This document shows, piece by piece, positions 34,772-44,918 of a stretch of DNA of 64,000 bases; positions within the stretch are counted from its first letter, which is position 1; every line of letters starts with the position of its first letter. The notes beneath the pieces were generated by a model that was given only the letters and a program-made list of their open reading frames with translations, made no database searches and was not told the origin of the DNA. Source of the stretch: JAJEFO01 sp965214325 (GTDB lineage: Bacteria > Pseudomonadota > Alphaproteobacteria > Rhodobacterales > Rhodobacteraceae); contig CBDCBG010000006.1 in assembly GCA_965214325.1 (NCBI GenBank), positions 2,108,001-2,172,000 on the forward strand. The letters run 5' to 3'. The translations under genes and the position numbers were made by a program.

Positions 34772-35698
34772 TCAGTCCCACTTCGCGACAGGCGGCAAGC
34801 TCATCAGGACCGCGCTCGCGTCATGAGCCGATTCCAGGCCAAACCTGGTTCCCCGGTCATAGACGAGATTGTACTCGACGTAGAGGCCGCGATGCCGAAG
34901 CTGCGCATCCCGTTCCTGTTCGGACCACTCGGTCAGGCGGCGGCGCTCGACGATCGGCAGATATGCCTTGAGAAAGGCACGGCCGACATCCTGGGTGAAG
35001 GCGAAATCCGCCTCCCAGTCACCGGTGTTCCAGTCGTCGAAGAAGATGCCGCCGACGCCCCTTGCCCGGCCTCGATGCTTCACGAAGAAATACTTGTCTG
35101 CCCAGGTCTTGAGGCGCGGATGGATGTCGGTCCCATGCAAATCGCAATGGGTCTTCTGCACAGCATGGAAGTCAGCCGTATCCTCCTCGTACTCGATGCA
35201 GGGATTCAGGTCGGATCCGCCGCCGAACCACGAGGCGCCGGGCGTCCAGAACATGCGCGTGTTCATGTGAACGGACGGCACGTGAGGGTTCCGCATGTGT
35301 GCAACGAGCGAAACGCCCGATGCCCAGAAACGCGGATCCGCGTCCATTCCGGGAACGCCGCGCGCCGCCATGGTCGCCTGCGCTCGCGCGCCGAGGCTGC
35401 CATAGACCGTCGAGACATTCACGCCGACCTTTTCGAAGACCCGTCCGCCGCGCATCACGCTCATGAGCCCACCGCCCGCGTCGGACCCGTCATCCGATGC
35501 GCGCCGTGTCTCGGTGAACTCGAAGCAACCAGCCACGCAGTCCGAGTTCGGGCCGCTCACGTGTGCGTCCTCGACATCCTCGAAGGCGGTCACGATCTCG
35601 TCGCGCAGGCTCCTGAACCATGAACTGGCGCGGGCCTTCCTCTCCTCAAGGCGTTCCGTCATCCGCATGTCCGATCTCGGCCTGGGCGGTCCAGGCAC
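34772..35698 (-). CDS. hemF: Oxygen-dependent coproporphyrinogen-III oxidase
   Basis: Up to 308 aa (starts at residue 11 or 13 are also possible). Family blocks: GGRVFEKVGVNVSTVYG, RNPHVPSVHMNTRMF, WFGGGSDLNP, KYFFVKHRGRARGVGGIFFDDW and LYVEYNLVYDRGTRFGL. Converts coproporphyrinogen III to protoporphyrinogen IX in haem synthesis using O2, so the organism can live aerobically. Confidence 0.96.
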   Translation of the reverse strand: MPGPPRPRSDMRMTERLEERKARASSWFRSLRDEIVTAFEDVEDAHVSGPNSDCVAGCFEFTETRRASDDGSDAGGGLMSVMRGGRVFEKVGVNVSTVYGSLGARAQATMAARGVPGMDADPRFWASGVSLVAHMRNPHVPSVHMNTRMFWTPGASWFGGGSDLNPCIEYEEDTADFHAVQKTHCDLHGTDIHPRLKTWADKYFFVKHRGRARGVGGIFFDDWNTGDWEADFAFTQDVGRAFLKAYLPIVERRRLTEWSEQERDAQLRHRGLYVEYNLVYDRGTRFGLESAHDASAVLMSLPPVAKWD

Positions 35699-36045
35699 GG
35701 TTCCGATAATGCACCACGCTCACGAATTGGCCACACCCATCGGAGAAGGCAACAGGATATCAGGCGGGTATGGCCACGCAACTCAATCTGGTATGGTCAG
35801 ACCCACCTTGACGGCGTGGCCGAATCGACAGTCCGGTCTTGACCGCCGAAGGCCGCGACCGGGCATGCAACCTGAGCCTCATGCCGCCTTGTCCTGACCG
35901 GTTTCGCTGCCTATAGAGCGCTTCGTGACCTGCAGGGCGATCATAATTCGAATTACGTGCCCGGCGCTCTGACGGGAGAGCCGCCGGGTATCATGCACCG
36001 AGACTCTCCGTCGCCCGAACATCCACCCTTCAAGGACGCTGACCG
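35699..36045. other. Divergent intergenic region hemF/ileS
   Basis: 347 bp between divergent genes, which must hold both promoters. I see no gene and no clear operator. Confidence 0.5.
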
Positions 36046-39012
36046 ATGTGTGCCGACTCACCTGACTACAAGGACACGCTGCACCTTCCCGACACGAATT
36101 TTCCGATGCGCGCGGGACTGCCAGAGCGCGAGCCAGGCTGGCTGGAAAGATGGGAGGCCATCGGTGTCTATGACCGCCTTCGCGAGAAGCAGGGACGCGC
36201 GCAATTCACGCTTCACGACGGCCCTCCCTACGCGAACGGGCATCTGCATATCGGTCACGCCCTGAACAAGATCCTGAAGGACATGGTGGTCCGCTCCCAG
36301 CAGATGATGGGCAAGGATGCGCGCTACGCCCCCGGCTGGGACTGCCACGGCCTGCCGATCGAGTGGAAGATCGAGGAACAGTACCGAAAGAACGGACGCG
36401 ACAAGGACGCGGTCGACGTGATCGAGTTTCGCCAGGAGTGCCGCCGCTTCGCCGAAAGCTGGATCGACATCCAGAGGGACGAGTTCAAGCGTCTCGGCGT
36501 GACAGGCAACTGGGCGGACCCCTATCTGACCATGGCCTGCCATGCCGAACGCGTCATTGCCGAGGAATTCCAGAAATTCCTGATGAACGGCACGCTCTAT
36601 CGAGGATCCAAGCCGGTAATGTGGTCACCTGTCGAGAAGACGGCGCTGGCCGAAGCGGAAGTCGAGTATCATGATCACCAGAGCCATACGGTCTGGGTCA
36701 AGTTCCCTGTCGTGGCCCTTGATCGTGGCGCGGCTGCCGCAGGCGGCGATTCAGGCTCGAGGCAGGCCGCGGGCAAGGACGGCGACTTGCGGGCGTCGCG
36801 TCTGGAGCGCGCGAAGGTCGTCATCTGGACGACCACGCCATGGACCATTCCGCAGAACCGCGCCATCTGCTTCGGACCCGAAATCAGCTACGGGCTCTAC
36901 GAAGTCACGGGACGTCCGGAGGAGTGCTGGGCGAGAATCGGGGACCTGTATCTCATTGCCGACGATCTGGCCGAGGCGACGCTTTCGCAGGCACGGCTGG
37001 AGACCTCGATGTACCGGCGCCTCATGGATGTCGATGTCGCGGAACTTGCCGCGATCACCTGCGCACATCCCTTCCGAGGCCATGCCGACAACGGGGAATG
37101 GGACTTTGACGTCCCGCTCCTGTACGGCGAGCACGTAACGGCGGAAACCGGCACGGGCTTTGTGCACACCGCGCCGTCTCATGGCGAAGACGACTACCAG
37201 GTAGGGCTGAAGCACGGCCTGCCGATGACGTACAACGTGCTTGAAGACGGTTCGTTCCGCGAGGATCTTCCATTCTTCGGCGGCACCGTCATCGTCAAGC
37301 CGAACGGCAAGGAGGGAGATGCGAACAGGCGCATCATCGACAAACTCGTCGAAGTGGGCGCACTGATCGCGCGAGGCCGCCTTGCGCACAGCTATCCGCA
37401 CTCCTGGCGATCGAAGGCGCCGCTCATCTTCCGCAACACGCCACAATGGTTCGCGGCCATCGACCGCCCCGTTGGCGACGGGCTGGACCAGCATGGCAAG
37501 ACCATTCGCGAGCGCGCGCTGAAAGAGATCGACAATGTCCGGTGGACGCCGCCGTCCGGTCGCAACCGCCTCCGTTCAATGATGGAAACCCGTCCCGACT
37601 GGGTTCTCTCGCGCCAGCGCGCCTGGGGTGTGCCGCTGACCTGTTTCGTCAAGATCGGCGCCAAGCCGGACGATCCCGACTTCCTGTTGCGCAACCACGC
37701 CGTGAACGCCCGGATTCTCGAGGCGTTCGAGATGGAAGGCGCGGATTCCTGGTACAAGCGCGGCGCCAAGGAACGCTTTCTCGGCAACGACGCCAAGGCG
37801 GACGATTACGAACAGGTGTTCGACATCCTCGACGTCTGGTTCGACTCCGGGTCAACCCACGCCTTTGCGCTTCGCGACCGTCCCGACGGCACGGAGGACG
37901 GCATTGCCGACCTTTACCTCGAAGGCACCGACCAGCATCGAGGCTGGTTCCACTCGTCCTTGCTGCAGAGCTGCGGCACCCAGGGGCGGGCGCCCTATCG
38001 TGGCGTGCTGACCCATGGCTTCACGCTGGACGAGAGGGGCAACAAGATGTCCAAGTCTCTCGGCAACACCATCGTGCCCGACGAGGTGGTCAAGCAGTAC
38101 GGAGCCGACATCCTGCGCCTCTGGGTTGCACAGACGGACTACACGGGCGACCAGCGCATCGGGCCGGAAATCCTGAAAGGCGCCGCCGACAGCTATCGGC
38201 GCCTCAGGAACACGATGCGTTTCCTGCTCGGCAATCTTGCGGGGTTCTCGGAGGACGAACGCGTCGCGCCCGCCGACATGCCGGAACTCGAGGCCTGGAT
38301 CCTTCATCGCATGGCGGAACTCGACCACAATCTGCGCACTCGATACGCGGCATATGACTTCCAGGGCGTTTTCCGAACCGTCTTCGAATTCGCGACCTCC
38401 GATCTCTCGTCCCTCTATTTCGACATTCGGAAGGACGCGCTCTACTGCGACGCCAGTGACGGCCTGACCCGCAGGGCGGCACGAACCGTACTTGATCTGC
38501 TGTTCCACAGACTGACGACCTGGCTTGCTCCAATCCTGGTCTTCACGGCCGAAGAGGCGTGGCTGGCGAGATTCCCGGGCGACGCGTCTTCCGTGCATCT
38601 CGCCGAAATTCCCGAAACACCGGCGGACTGGCTGAACGAACCGCTTGCCCGGAAATGGGTCGGCATCCGCCACGTTCGCCGGGTCGTGACGGCCGCGCTC
38701 GAAATCCAGCGTCGGGAAAAGCGGATCGGCGCCTCGCTCGAAGCGGCACCCATCGTTTACGTCGAGGAACAGGGCATTCGCGATGCGCTGAAGACCGTGG
38801 ATTTCGCGGACGTCTGCATCACGTCATCCATTTCCGTCACGGGGAACCCCGCGCCGGCGGAGGCCTTCCGGCTGCCCGAGGCGGGAGGAGTCGCCGTGCT
38901 CTTCGAGAAGGCGGAGGGAGGCAAGTGCGAGCGCTGCTGGAGGATCCTGCCGGATGTTGGCACGCATCCGCATCCGGGAACCTGCGCCCGTTGCAATGCC
39001 GTGCTCGGATGA
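36046..39012 (+). CDS. ileS: Isoleucyl-tRNA synthetase
   Basis: 988 aa. Class I signature HIGH in GHLHIGHALNK (about residues 67-70) and KMSKS in GNKMSKSLGN (about 668). The editing domain contains TTPWTIPQNRAIC and GTGFVHTAPSHGEDDY. The C-terminal zinc-binding knuckle is CERCWRILPDVGTHPHPGTCARC. It charges tRNA-Ile and edits Val. Bacterial IleS1 type by the C-terminal zinc site. Confidence 0.98.
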   Translation: MCADSPDYKDTLHLPDTNFPMRAGLPEREPGWLERWEAIGVYDRLREKQGRAQFTLHDGPPYANGHLHIGHALNKILKDMVVRSQQMMGKDARYAPGWDCHGLPIEWKIEEQYRKNGRDKDAVDVIEFRQECRRFAESWIDIQRDEFKRLGVTGNWADPYLTMACHAERVIAEEFQKFLMNGTLYRGSKPVMWSPVEKTALAEAEVEYHDHQSHTVWVKFPVVALDRGAAAAGGDSGSRQAAGKDGDLRASRLERAKVVIWTTTPWTIPQNRAICFGPEISYGLYEVTGRPEECWARIGDLYLIADDLAEATLSQARLETSMYRRLMDVDVAELAAITCAHPFRGHADNGEWDFDVPLLYGEHVTAETGTGFVHTAPSHGEDDYQVGLKHGLPMTYNVLEDGSFREDLPFFGGTVIVKPNGKEGDANRRIIDKLVEVGALIARGRLAHSYPHSWRSKAPLIFRNTPQWFAAIDRPVGDGLDQHGKTIRERALKEIDNVRWTPPSGRNRLRSMMETRPDWVLSRQRAWGVPLTCFVKIGAKPDDPDFLLRNHAVNARILEAFEMEGADSWYKRGAKERFLGNDAKADDYEQVFDILDVWFDSGSTHAFALRDRPDGTEDGIADLYLEGTDQHRGWFHSSLLQSCGTQGRAPYRGVLTHGFTLDERGNKMSKSLGNTIVPDEVVKQYGADILRLWVAQTDYTGDQRIGPEILKGAADSYRRLRNTMRFLLGNLAGFSEDERVAPADMPELEAWILHRMAELDHNLRTRYAAYDFQGVFRTVFEFATSDLSSLYFDIRKDALYCDASDGLTRRAARTVLDLLFHRLTTWLAPILVFTAEEAWLARFPGDASSVHLAEIPETPADWLNEPLARKWVGIRHVRRVVTAALEIQRREKRIGASLEAAPIVYVEEQGIRDALKTVDFADVCITSSISVTGNPAPAEAFRLPEAGGVAVLFEKAEGGKCERCWRILPDVGTHPHPGTCARCNAVLG

Positions 39013-39043
39013 GCTCGGGCGCACCTGAACGGTTCGGATCGGC

Positions 39044-39508
39044 ATGGATCGACCCATGCCGGCCCTGACCTGCGAGAGCCCGATCGGGCCGCTTACCCTG
39101 AGCGGCGAGAACGGCGCGATCACGCGTCTCGACTGGGGCGGCGATGCCGACGACTCCACGCCGTTGCTGCTTGAAGCGGAACGCCAGCTTGCCCTCTATT
39201 TTGACGGCAGGTTGACCGAGTTCGACCTGTCGCTGGCTCCCAAGGCGTCGTCGAAGCAGCTTCGGTTCCTCGATGCGCTCCGCGAGATCCCCTACGGCGA
39301 AACGCGAACCTACGGGCAGATGGCAAGGGCGCTTGGCATCTCGGCCCAGGCTGCCGGCCAGGCATGCGGCGCCAATCCCGTCGCGATCCTGATTCCATGC
39401 CACAGGGTCACGGGAACCGGCAGCCTGGGCGGTTTTTCAGCGCCGGGCGGAATCGAGAAGAAAGTCGCGCTCCTGAAGCTGGAAGGAGCGGCTTCAATTC
39501 TCATATAG
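39044..39508 (+). CDS. ogt: Methylated-DNA-protein-cysteine methyltransferase
   Basis: 154 aa (a second ATG at 39056 is equally possible). The active-site motif is IPCHRV with Cys near residue 119, preceded by the HTH segment YGQMARALGISAQAAGQACGANP. Repairs O6-alkylguanine by suicide transfer. Its 3' end overlaps the convergent GFA gene by 15 bp. Confidence 0.93.
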   Translation: MDRPMPALTCESPIGPLTLSGENGAITRLDWGGDADDSTPLLLEAERQLALYFDGRLTEFDLSLAPKASSKQLRFLDALREIPYGETRTYGQMARALGISAQAAGQACGANPVAILIPCHRVTGTGSLGGFSAPGGIEKKVALLKLEGAASILI

Positions 39509-39904
39509 GCGCACTGTCGTCAGATTCGGGTCACGGCTCTCCGCCTCGGGCAATCCATCGGCAATCTCGTAGTAGTCGCCCTTGTCCGCACAAAAGATGT
39601 GCCCGGCCATTCCCAGACCGGTCGGACCGTCAAGCGTCCCCGCAAAGATCGAAAGGTGCTCGCCTGGACCGTCCCAGAACAGGTTCGATCCGCAAAATCC
39701 GCGCCGCACGGTCCTGGAGGATTGGTACCAGCGCGGCTCGCCGGCAATCTCCACGGCGCCTCGAGGCGCGGATGTCGCCGCCACATGATGCCCGCTCGTC
39801 TTGCGGCACTGCCCGCAGTGGCATGCGACGACCGGCCTGAGCGGTCCCCGCACCAGATAGGCAACCTTCCCGCAAAGGCAGGATCCTCGGTGAACTTCCG
39901 ACAC
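39494..39904 (-). CDS. GFA-family (glutathione-dependent formaldehyde-activating enzyme-like) protein
   Basis: 136 aa with the zinc-binding pattern of the GFA fold: Cys9 and Cys11 (GSCLCGKV), CHCGQC at residues 28-33 and a further Cys in RRGFCGSNLF. Most members are not proven formaldehyde enzymes; treat as a zinc protein of unknown substrate. Convergent overlap with ogt. Confidence 0.85.
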   Translation of the reverse strand: MSEVHRGSCLCGKVAYLVRGPLRPVVACHCGQCRKTSGHHVAATSAPRGAVEIAGEPRWYQSSRTVRRGFCGSNLFWDGPGEHLSIFAGTLDGPTGLGMAGHIFCADKGDYYEIADGLPEAESRDPNLTTVRLYEN

Positions 39905-40029
39905 TCGACCCTCCTGTCAGGCACCCTCTTCCAGCCAAGTATGCCAGCGAAAGCCCCGGACACAACGGGTCTTTCCCGGCCGATCCGGCCTGTTGCAGAC
40001 GCGCTAGGGAACGGCAGTTCCGCCGGCCA

Positions 40030-42231
40030 TTGATTGAAAGCCGCTCCACATCCGGGCCAAGACGTCGTAGCCTGGAAGCAAGGCAGGAAACGAGACGGGC
40101 GCCGAGCACAGTGAGCGGGCCGAACAAGAAGCGACGGACGCGTGTTGCCGGGAAACGTCGCGCAGCGCGGCCACGTGCGAATCAGCGCGGGCGGACAGGT
40201 GTGGGCAGACTCCTCCTGCTCGCTCCCGTTGCCTGGCTGCTGCGAACACTTGGGCGGATCACCTGGAGCGTTGGCTGGCGCGTTTCCCTGCTTGCCGCGA
40301 TGGCCGTTGCGTGCGTGGTTCTCTTGTACGCGGCCACGCTGCCGCCCCTTTCGGAAATCGTGGACGCCCGTTCCCGTGGATCGGTCACGCTCCTGGACCG
40401 CAACGGCGCCGTCTTCGCGTGGCGCGGCGAGCAATTCGGCGGCACGATCACGCCGGACAGCGTTTCGCCGCATCTCAGGAACGCTGTCATCGCGACAGAG
40501 GACAAGCGTTACTACAGGCACTTCGGCATTTCGCCCCGCGGCATTGCCAGCGCGATCCGCATCAATCTCCAGGAAGGCCGCGGCCCCTTCCAGGGCCACG
40601 GCGGTTCGACGATCACGCAGCAGACGGCAAAGCTGCTATGCATCGGCAAGCGCTACAGGCTTGGGACCGGCGTTTCCGAGGCCGAATTCGAGGCGGACTG
40701 CCGCCGCACGACGCTTGGCCGCAAGATCCGGGAAGCGTTCTATGCACTGGCGATGGAAGTCCGTTACTCCAAGGACGAGATTCTCACCATTTACCTGAAC
40801 CGGTCCTATCTCGGCGCCGGCACGCGCGGATTCGAGGCCGCCGCGCAGCGCTATTTCGGCATTTCGGCCAGAAGCGTTGGACCGGCGGAAGCGGCCATGC
40901 TTGCCGGCCTTCTGAAGGCGCCCAGCCGCTACGCGCCAACCGCCAACCTGCAGCGCAGCAGGGACCGCGCGGCGACGATCGTGCGGCAGATGGAGGACCA
41001 AGGCTATCTCTCCGCCAGCGAGTCTGCGCGGGCCCGCGACAACCCCGCCAGGCTGTCGGCTGCGGCCGCCGCCCGTGCCGGCGGCTACTTTGCAGACTGG
41101 GTCATGGATCTTGGCCCGCAATTCCTGACCCGGAACACGACCGAAGATGTCGTGATCCGCACGACATTCGACCAGGACATTCAGGCGGCTGCGGACGCGG
41201 CGCTGCAATACGTCTTCGACACCAAGGTCCGGGAAGGCTCGAAGGCGCAAGCCGCCATCGTCGTCATGAGCGCCGACGGCGCGGTTCGCGCCATGGTGGG
41301 CGGCCGCAAGGCCAAGGGCGTCGCAGGGCAGTTCAATCGGGCGGTCCAGGCCAAGCGGCAAACGGGCTCGGCCTTCAAGCCGTTCGTCTATGGCGCGGCC
41401 ATGAACCTCGGTCTCAGGCCGGACATGCGAGTCCGGGATGAGCCGCTCTGCCTTGACGTGCGCGGTTCGGGCACGTGGTGCCCCGGCAACCATTCCCGCA
41501 AGTACAAGGGCGTCGTGACGCTTGAACAGGCCTTGGCCGAGTCGCTGAACGTCCCGGCCGTCAAGGTTTATGAGCGCGTCGGTCGCGAGGCGGTCGTGCG
41601 TGTCGCGTCGGGATTCGGGATCGATGCCGAAGCCGCGGTCGGACCGGCAATGGCGCTCGGAACCGCGGAATCGACGCTTCTCGACATGACCGGCGCCTAT
41701 GCGGGCATTCTCAACGGAGGCTCGTCAGTGGTGCCTTACGGCTTGGTGGAACTGCGCATCAAGGGCGACGATGCGCCCCTTCTCGAGAAAACCGGCGGAG
41801 CGAGCGAACGCGTGATCAGCGAACCGGCCGCCCGCCAACTCGTCTACATGATGAGCCGGGTCATGGAGGCAGGCACCGGCACACGCGCCGGTCTTCCGGA
41901 TCGTCCTGCCGCCGGAAAGACCGGCACCACGCAGGCAGCAAGGGACGCATGGTTCATCGGATTCACGGCGGACTACGTCGCCGGCGTCTGGATGGGCTAT
42001 GACGACAACACCCCGCTCACCGGAGTGACCGGAGGCGGCCTGCCTGCCGAGATCTGGAAGGAAACGATGACTGGCATCCATGAAGGCCTGCCTGTCCGCC
42101 GACTTCCAATGCCGGATCACGGCGCCATCGCAGGCGTCACGACGGAACGACAGGCCCCAGGCCGCGCGTCGCAGGGCAACTTTGCCGAGCGCATGATCAT
42201 TGGCATCCTCGACGGGATTTTCGGAAGGTAG
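40030..42231 (+). CDS. Class A penicillin-binding protein (PBP1A/1B-type)
   Basis: 733 aa. A basic cytoplasmic tail (residues 1-75) precedes one membrane segment (about 80-105). The transglycosylase domain has catalytic Glu near 157 (ATEDKRYYRHFG) and GHGGSTITQQTAK. The transpeptidase domain has SxxK in GSAFKPF (about 447), SLN in AESLNVPAVK and KTG in AGKTGTTQAARDAWF. It polymerises and cross-links peptidoglycan. The extreme N-terminal start is uncertain because the frame is Arg-rich and open. Confidence 0.93.
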   Translation: MIESRSTSGPRRRSLEARQETRRAPSTVSGPNKKRRTRVAGKRRAARPRANQRGRTGVGRLLLLAPVAWLLRTLGRITWSVGWRVSLLAAMAVACVVLLYAATLPPLSEIVDARSRGSVTLLDRNGAVFAWRGEQFGGTITPDSVSPHLRNAVIATEDKRYYRHFGISPRGIASAIRINLQEGRGPFQGHGGSTITQQTAKLLCIGKRYRLGTGVSEAEFEADCRRTTLGRKIREAFYALAMEVRYSKDEILTIYLNRSYLGAGTRGFEAAAQRYFGISARSVGPAEAAMLAGLLKAPSRYAPTANLQRSRDRAATIVRQMEDQGYLSASESARARDNPARLSAAAAARAGGYFADWVMDLGPQFLTRNTTEDVVIRTTFDQDIQAAADAALQYVFDTKVREGSKAQAAIVVMSADGAVRAMVGGRKAKGVAGQFNRAVQAKRQTGSAFKPFVYGAAMNLGLRPDMRVRDEPLCLDVRGSGTWCPGNHSRKYKGVVTLEQALAESLNVPAVKVYERVGREAVVRVASGFGIDAEAAVGPAMALGTAESTLLDMTGAYAGILNGGSSVVPYGLVELRIKGDDAPLLEKTGGASERVISEPAARQLVYMMSRVMEAGTGTRAGLPDRPAAGKTGTTQAARDAWFIGFTADYVAGVWMGYDDNTPLTGVTGGGLPAEIWKETMTGIHEGLPVRRLPMPDHGAIAGVTTERQAPGRASQGNFAERMIIGILDGIFGR

Positions 42232-42314
42232 CGATCCGGGACGTGCGTGCGGTCAAGGCGGCAACCTCGTCTCGGTGCAGCAGTGCTTGCCGGGCTTTGC
42301 CCCCGATACGGAAA

Positions 42315-42956
42315 TCATGGCGCCGCCTCCAGGAACTGGCGGACGAGATCAGCATCCTTGACGCCCGGAGCGCTCTCCACGCCCGAGGACACGTCGACCT
42401 GCCGGGCACCGGTCAGGGCGACCGCCTCGGCCACGTTTTCGTGGGATAGACCGCCCGCCAGCATCCAGGGAACCGTCCAGCGACGGCCCGCGATCAGGGT
42501 CCAGTCGAAAGAAAGTCCGTTTCCTCCCGGCAGCTTGCCGTCCTTCGGCGGACGGGCGTCAATCAGGATCTGGTCCACGGCCTTCTCATAGAGGTCGATT
42601 CTCTCGACGTCGTCCACGTCCGAGATTCCAATCGCCTTCATGACGGGCAGGCCCGTCCGGTCCCGGATCTCGCAAGCGCGCAAGGGTGTTTCCGAACCGT
42701 GAAGTTGCAGCATGTCCAGCGGAACCACTTCCGTGAGAGAATCGATGAATGCATCGTCGGCATCAACCGTCAAGGCAACCTTGGCAACGCCGGTCGGCAC
42801 GTCCAGCGCCAGCTTGCGCGCTGCGGACATCTCCAGGCTTCGCGGAGACGGCGGGAAGAAGACGAACCCGACATAGGCGGCGCCGGACTCCACCGCCGCC
42901 GACACGGTGCCTGCCGTCGACAGCCCGCAGATCTTCACTTGCGTCCCGGATTTCAT
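42315..42956 (-). CDS. trpF: Phosphoribosylanthranilate isomerase
   Basis: 213 aa TIM barrel: KICGLSTAGTVSAAVESGAAYVGFVF (catalytic Cys), LDMLQLHGSE and the C-terminal GGLSHENV and VDVSSGVESAPGVKD. Third step of tryptophan synthesis. It is last in a minus-strand run ihfB-lapA-trpF; the trpB that commonly follows trpF in this group is not here. Confidence 0.95.
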   Translation of the reverse strand: MKSGTQVKICGLSTAGTVSAAVESGAAYVGFVFFPPSPRSLEMSAARKLALDVPTGVAKVALTVDADDAFIDSLTEVVPLDMLQLHGSETPLRACEIRDRTGLPVMKAIGISDVDDVERIDLYEKAVDQILIDARPPKDGKLPGGNGLSFDWTLIAGRRWTVPWMLAGGLSHENVAEAVALTGARQVDVSSGVESAPGVKDADLVRQFLEAAP

Positions 42957-42977
42957 GCAGCAGGTTTACCGTCTCCG

Positions 42978-43325
42978 TCAGCGGCCCTCAAGAATTTCGA
43001 TGACATCGTCATCCGCGGCGGAGGAGATTCCCGTCTTGCTGACTTCCTGCTCAAGCCTTTGCCGCTCCTTGCGTTCACTGGCGGCCCTGGCGCGGTGCTT
43101 GTGCTCGCGCAACCATTCCCACAGGAAGCCAAGCGCCAGTCCGATCACGCCGGCGGCAAAGAGGACCACGAAGGTCGGCAAGGTGATCTCCCAGTCGAAT
43201 CCGACTACGCGCGAAATCTCGGCAGGCAGCAAGCGCACGCTCAGCGGATCGCGATTCGCCATCGCCACCGTGATCAAGGCAACTGCCAGGACTCCGAGAA
43301 AGAGGAGGCGGATGACACGCATCAC
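42978..43325 (-). CDS. LapA-domain membrane protein
   Basis: 115 aa with two membrane segments (residues about 3-22 and 48-70) and a charged, Glu/Arg-rich cytoplasmic helix, the layout of LapA/DUF1049 proteins linked with lipopolysaccharide assembly. The start overlaps the ihfB stop by 4 bp. Function inferred from family only. Confidence 0.8.
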   Translation of the reverse strand: MMRVIRLLFLGVLAVALITVAMANRDPLSVRLLPAEISRVVGFDWEITLPTFVVLFAAGVIGLALGFLWEWLREHKHRARAASERKERQRLEQEVSKTGISSAADDDVIEILEGR

Positions 43326-43606
43326 GCCCTTCCGTTCAGACGATCCCTCAACAGCTTTCCGGTCTTGAAGAACGGTACATGCTTTTCCTCGACGCTGACG
43401 CTCTCACCGGTCCGAGGATTTCGTCCGATTCGGGACTCCCGCTTCTTCACGGAAAAAGCGCCGAAGCCCCGGAGTTCAACCCGGGCGCCACGTGACATCG
43501 CATCGATGATCGAATCAAAAATGGTATTAACGATACGTTCGACATCTCGCTGATACAGGTGTGGGTTTTCTTCGGCAATCTTCTGCACCAGTTCCGACCG
43601 TATCAT
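43322..43606 (-). CDS. ihfB: Integration host factor subunit beta
   Basis: 94 aa from the ATG at 43606 with a GGGGGGAAG SD. HU/IHF fold: RSELVQKIAEENPHLYQRDVERIVNTIF, then VELRGFGAFSVKKRESRIGRNPRTGE with the intercalating Pro arm. Bends DNA with IhfA. The frame is open far upstream, but that part has no homology. rpsA, which often precedes ihfB, is absent. Confidence 0.95.
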   Translation of the reverse strand: MIRSELVQKIAEENPHLYQRDVERIVNTIFDSIIDAMSRGARVELRGFGAFSVKKRESRIGRNPRTGESVSVEEKHVPFFKTGKLLRDRLNGRA

Positions 43607-44163
43607 CTTCCCCCCTGCCCGCTCTGCGGGTCGCCCTGAACCCTGCGACCATCGAACTATAAACAGAAAGGTTTGGCAGCGAAACATCCTAACTTCCCAA
43701 AGGCCGGAAATTCGCGGAATCCCGCCAACTGTACCGCGGATTCGGACACGAATCCGGCCGGGGCTGCTTGCAATTTCCTCCGCGGCCACCAGCCGGGCGG
43801 TTGCGGAGCGGTCTACCGTCGGAACGATTCGCGGAATTTCAGGACACCCCTGCGCACCCGCCTGCCCGGATGCCAGGCTGTTCGCGATGACCGTCGGAAC
43901 GATGCATCTCTCCAGGCGAAGGAACGGCTCCAAGCAATGGTATTGTCAGGCATGGGCGCTCCGACACGGGTTGGGAGTGCGTCGTTCAGGGCGAGGATTG
44001 CCTGGGCAGTTACGGGAATTCGAGGTTTCTCAAGCTGGGCGATTTGGTCTAATAGCGTGACCACACCCGTCCCGCCCGTCGGTGGCCACGAAACCAGGAT
44101 GGTGACAGGCGGGCCGCAAGGGGCGCTTGGAAGACAAGCCACACACTCTGACCGAGAAATCCC
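43607..44163. other. Intergenic region ihfB/HIT gene
   Basis: 557 bp with no recognisable gene. It contains two short near-copies of CCGTCGGAACGAT. In related genomes rpsA usually lies upstream of ihfB; no trace of it was found here. Confidence 0.45.
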
Positions 44164-44538
44164 ATGACCTACGACTACGACGACCAGAACATCTTCGCGA
44201 AAGTCCTCCGAGGCGAGATTCCCAACACGACGGTCAAGGAAACCGAGCATACATTGGCCTTCAAGGACATCGCGCCCCAGGCGCCGCACCATGTAGTCGT
44301 CATCCCGAAGGGCGCGTACGTGACTGCGGATCATTTCGCCGCCGAGGCGAGCGATGACGAAATCGCGGACTTCTGGCGCACCTTTGGCAGCATTTGCCGT
44401 GAGATCGGCGTGACGCCAGACCAGGGCGCCGGCTACCGGCTGATCGCAAATTCCGGTTCGGACAGCGGACAGGAGGTGCCGCACTTTCACATGCACATAC
44501 TTGCCGGCCGGCCCCTTGGCCCGATATTGAATTCCTGA
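44164..44538 (+). CDS. HIT-family (HINT-type) protein
   Basis: 124 aa nucleotide-binding protein. The histidine triad is HFHMHILAG (HxHxH, about residues 106-110), with N-terminal NIFAKVLRGEIP and HHVVVIPK. Hydrolyses nucleoside phosphoramidates or similar. Start by ATG 44164 following GAGAAATCCC, a weak SD. Confidence 0.93.
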   Translation: MTYDYDDQNIFAKVLRGEIPNTTVKETEHTLAFKDIAPQAPHHVVVIPKGAYVTADHFAAEASDDEIADFWRTFGSICREIGVTPDQGAGYRLIANSGSDSGQEVPHFHMHILAGRPLGPILNS

Positions 44539-44598
44539 CCTGCTGCAGTTACCGCTTGTCCGACACGTATCTTGAACGCGACCGAGGCCAGGAAAGCC

Positions 44599-44790
44599 AT
44601 GACCAAAGACTCTGAACGCCAGAAGGGCCCGCCCCCGCCAGAGCGCGAGATGGTTTCGACATTGCGGGTCGCTTGCGACGGCGGTGAAGGCGCCCTCGGC
44701 CATCCGCGCGTCTGGCTTTCGATCGACCCGCAGGTGGGATGGGTCGAATGCGGGTATTGCGACAAGCGCTACGTCCATTCAGGAGACTAG
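44599..44790 (+). CDS. Zinc-finger domain protein (CHCC, NDUFS6-like)
   Basis: 63 aa from ATG 44599 (ATG 44572 would add 9). The zinc ligands are in RVACDGGEGALGHPRVWL and VECGYCDKRY, the CHCC pattern of the small NDUFS6-type zinc-finger proteins common in Alphaproteobacteria. Possible complex I assembly link (inference from family). Confidence 0.8.
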   Translation: MTKDSERQKGPPPPEREMVSTLRVACDGGEGALGHPRVWLSIDPQVGWVECGYCDKRYVHSGD

Positions 44791-44918
44791 TGGCCGGAAA
44801 GCCGCGTCAGGATTCCGTCGGGCGGCGTCTGTTTGCCGCCACGGCGCCATGCGAATCCACGTCCTGCGTGTCACGGACCGTCTACGGCCTTGCCAATGAC
44901 TCCGGCCGCTTTCCGAAC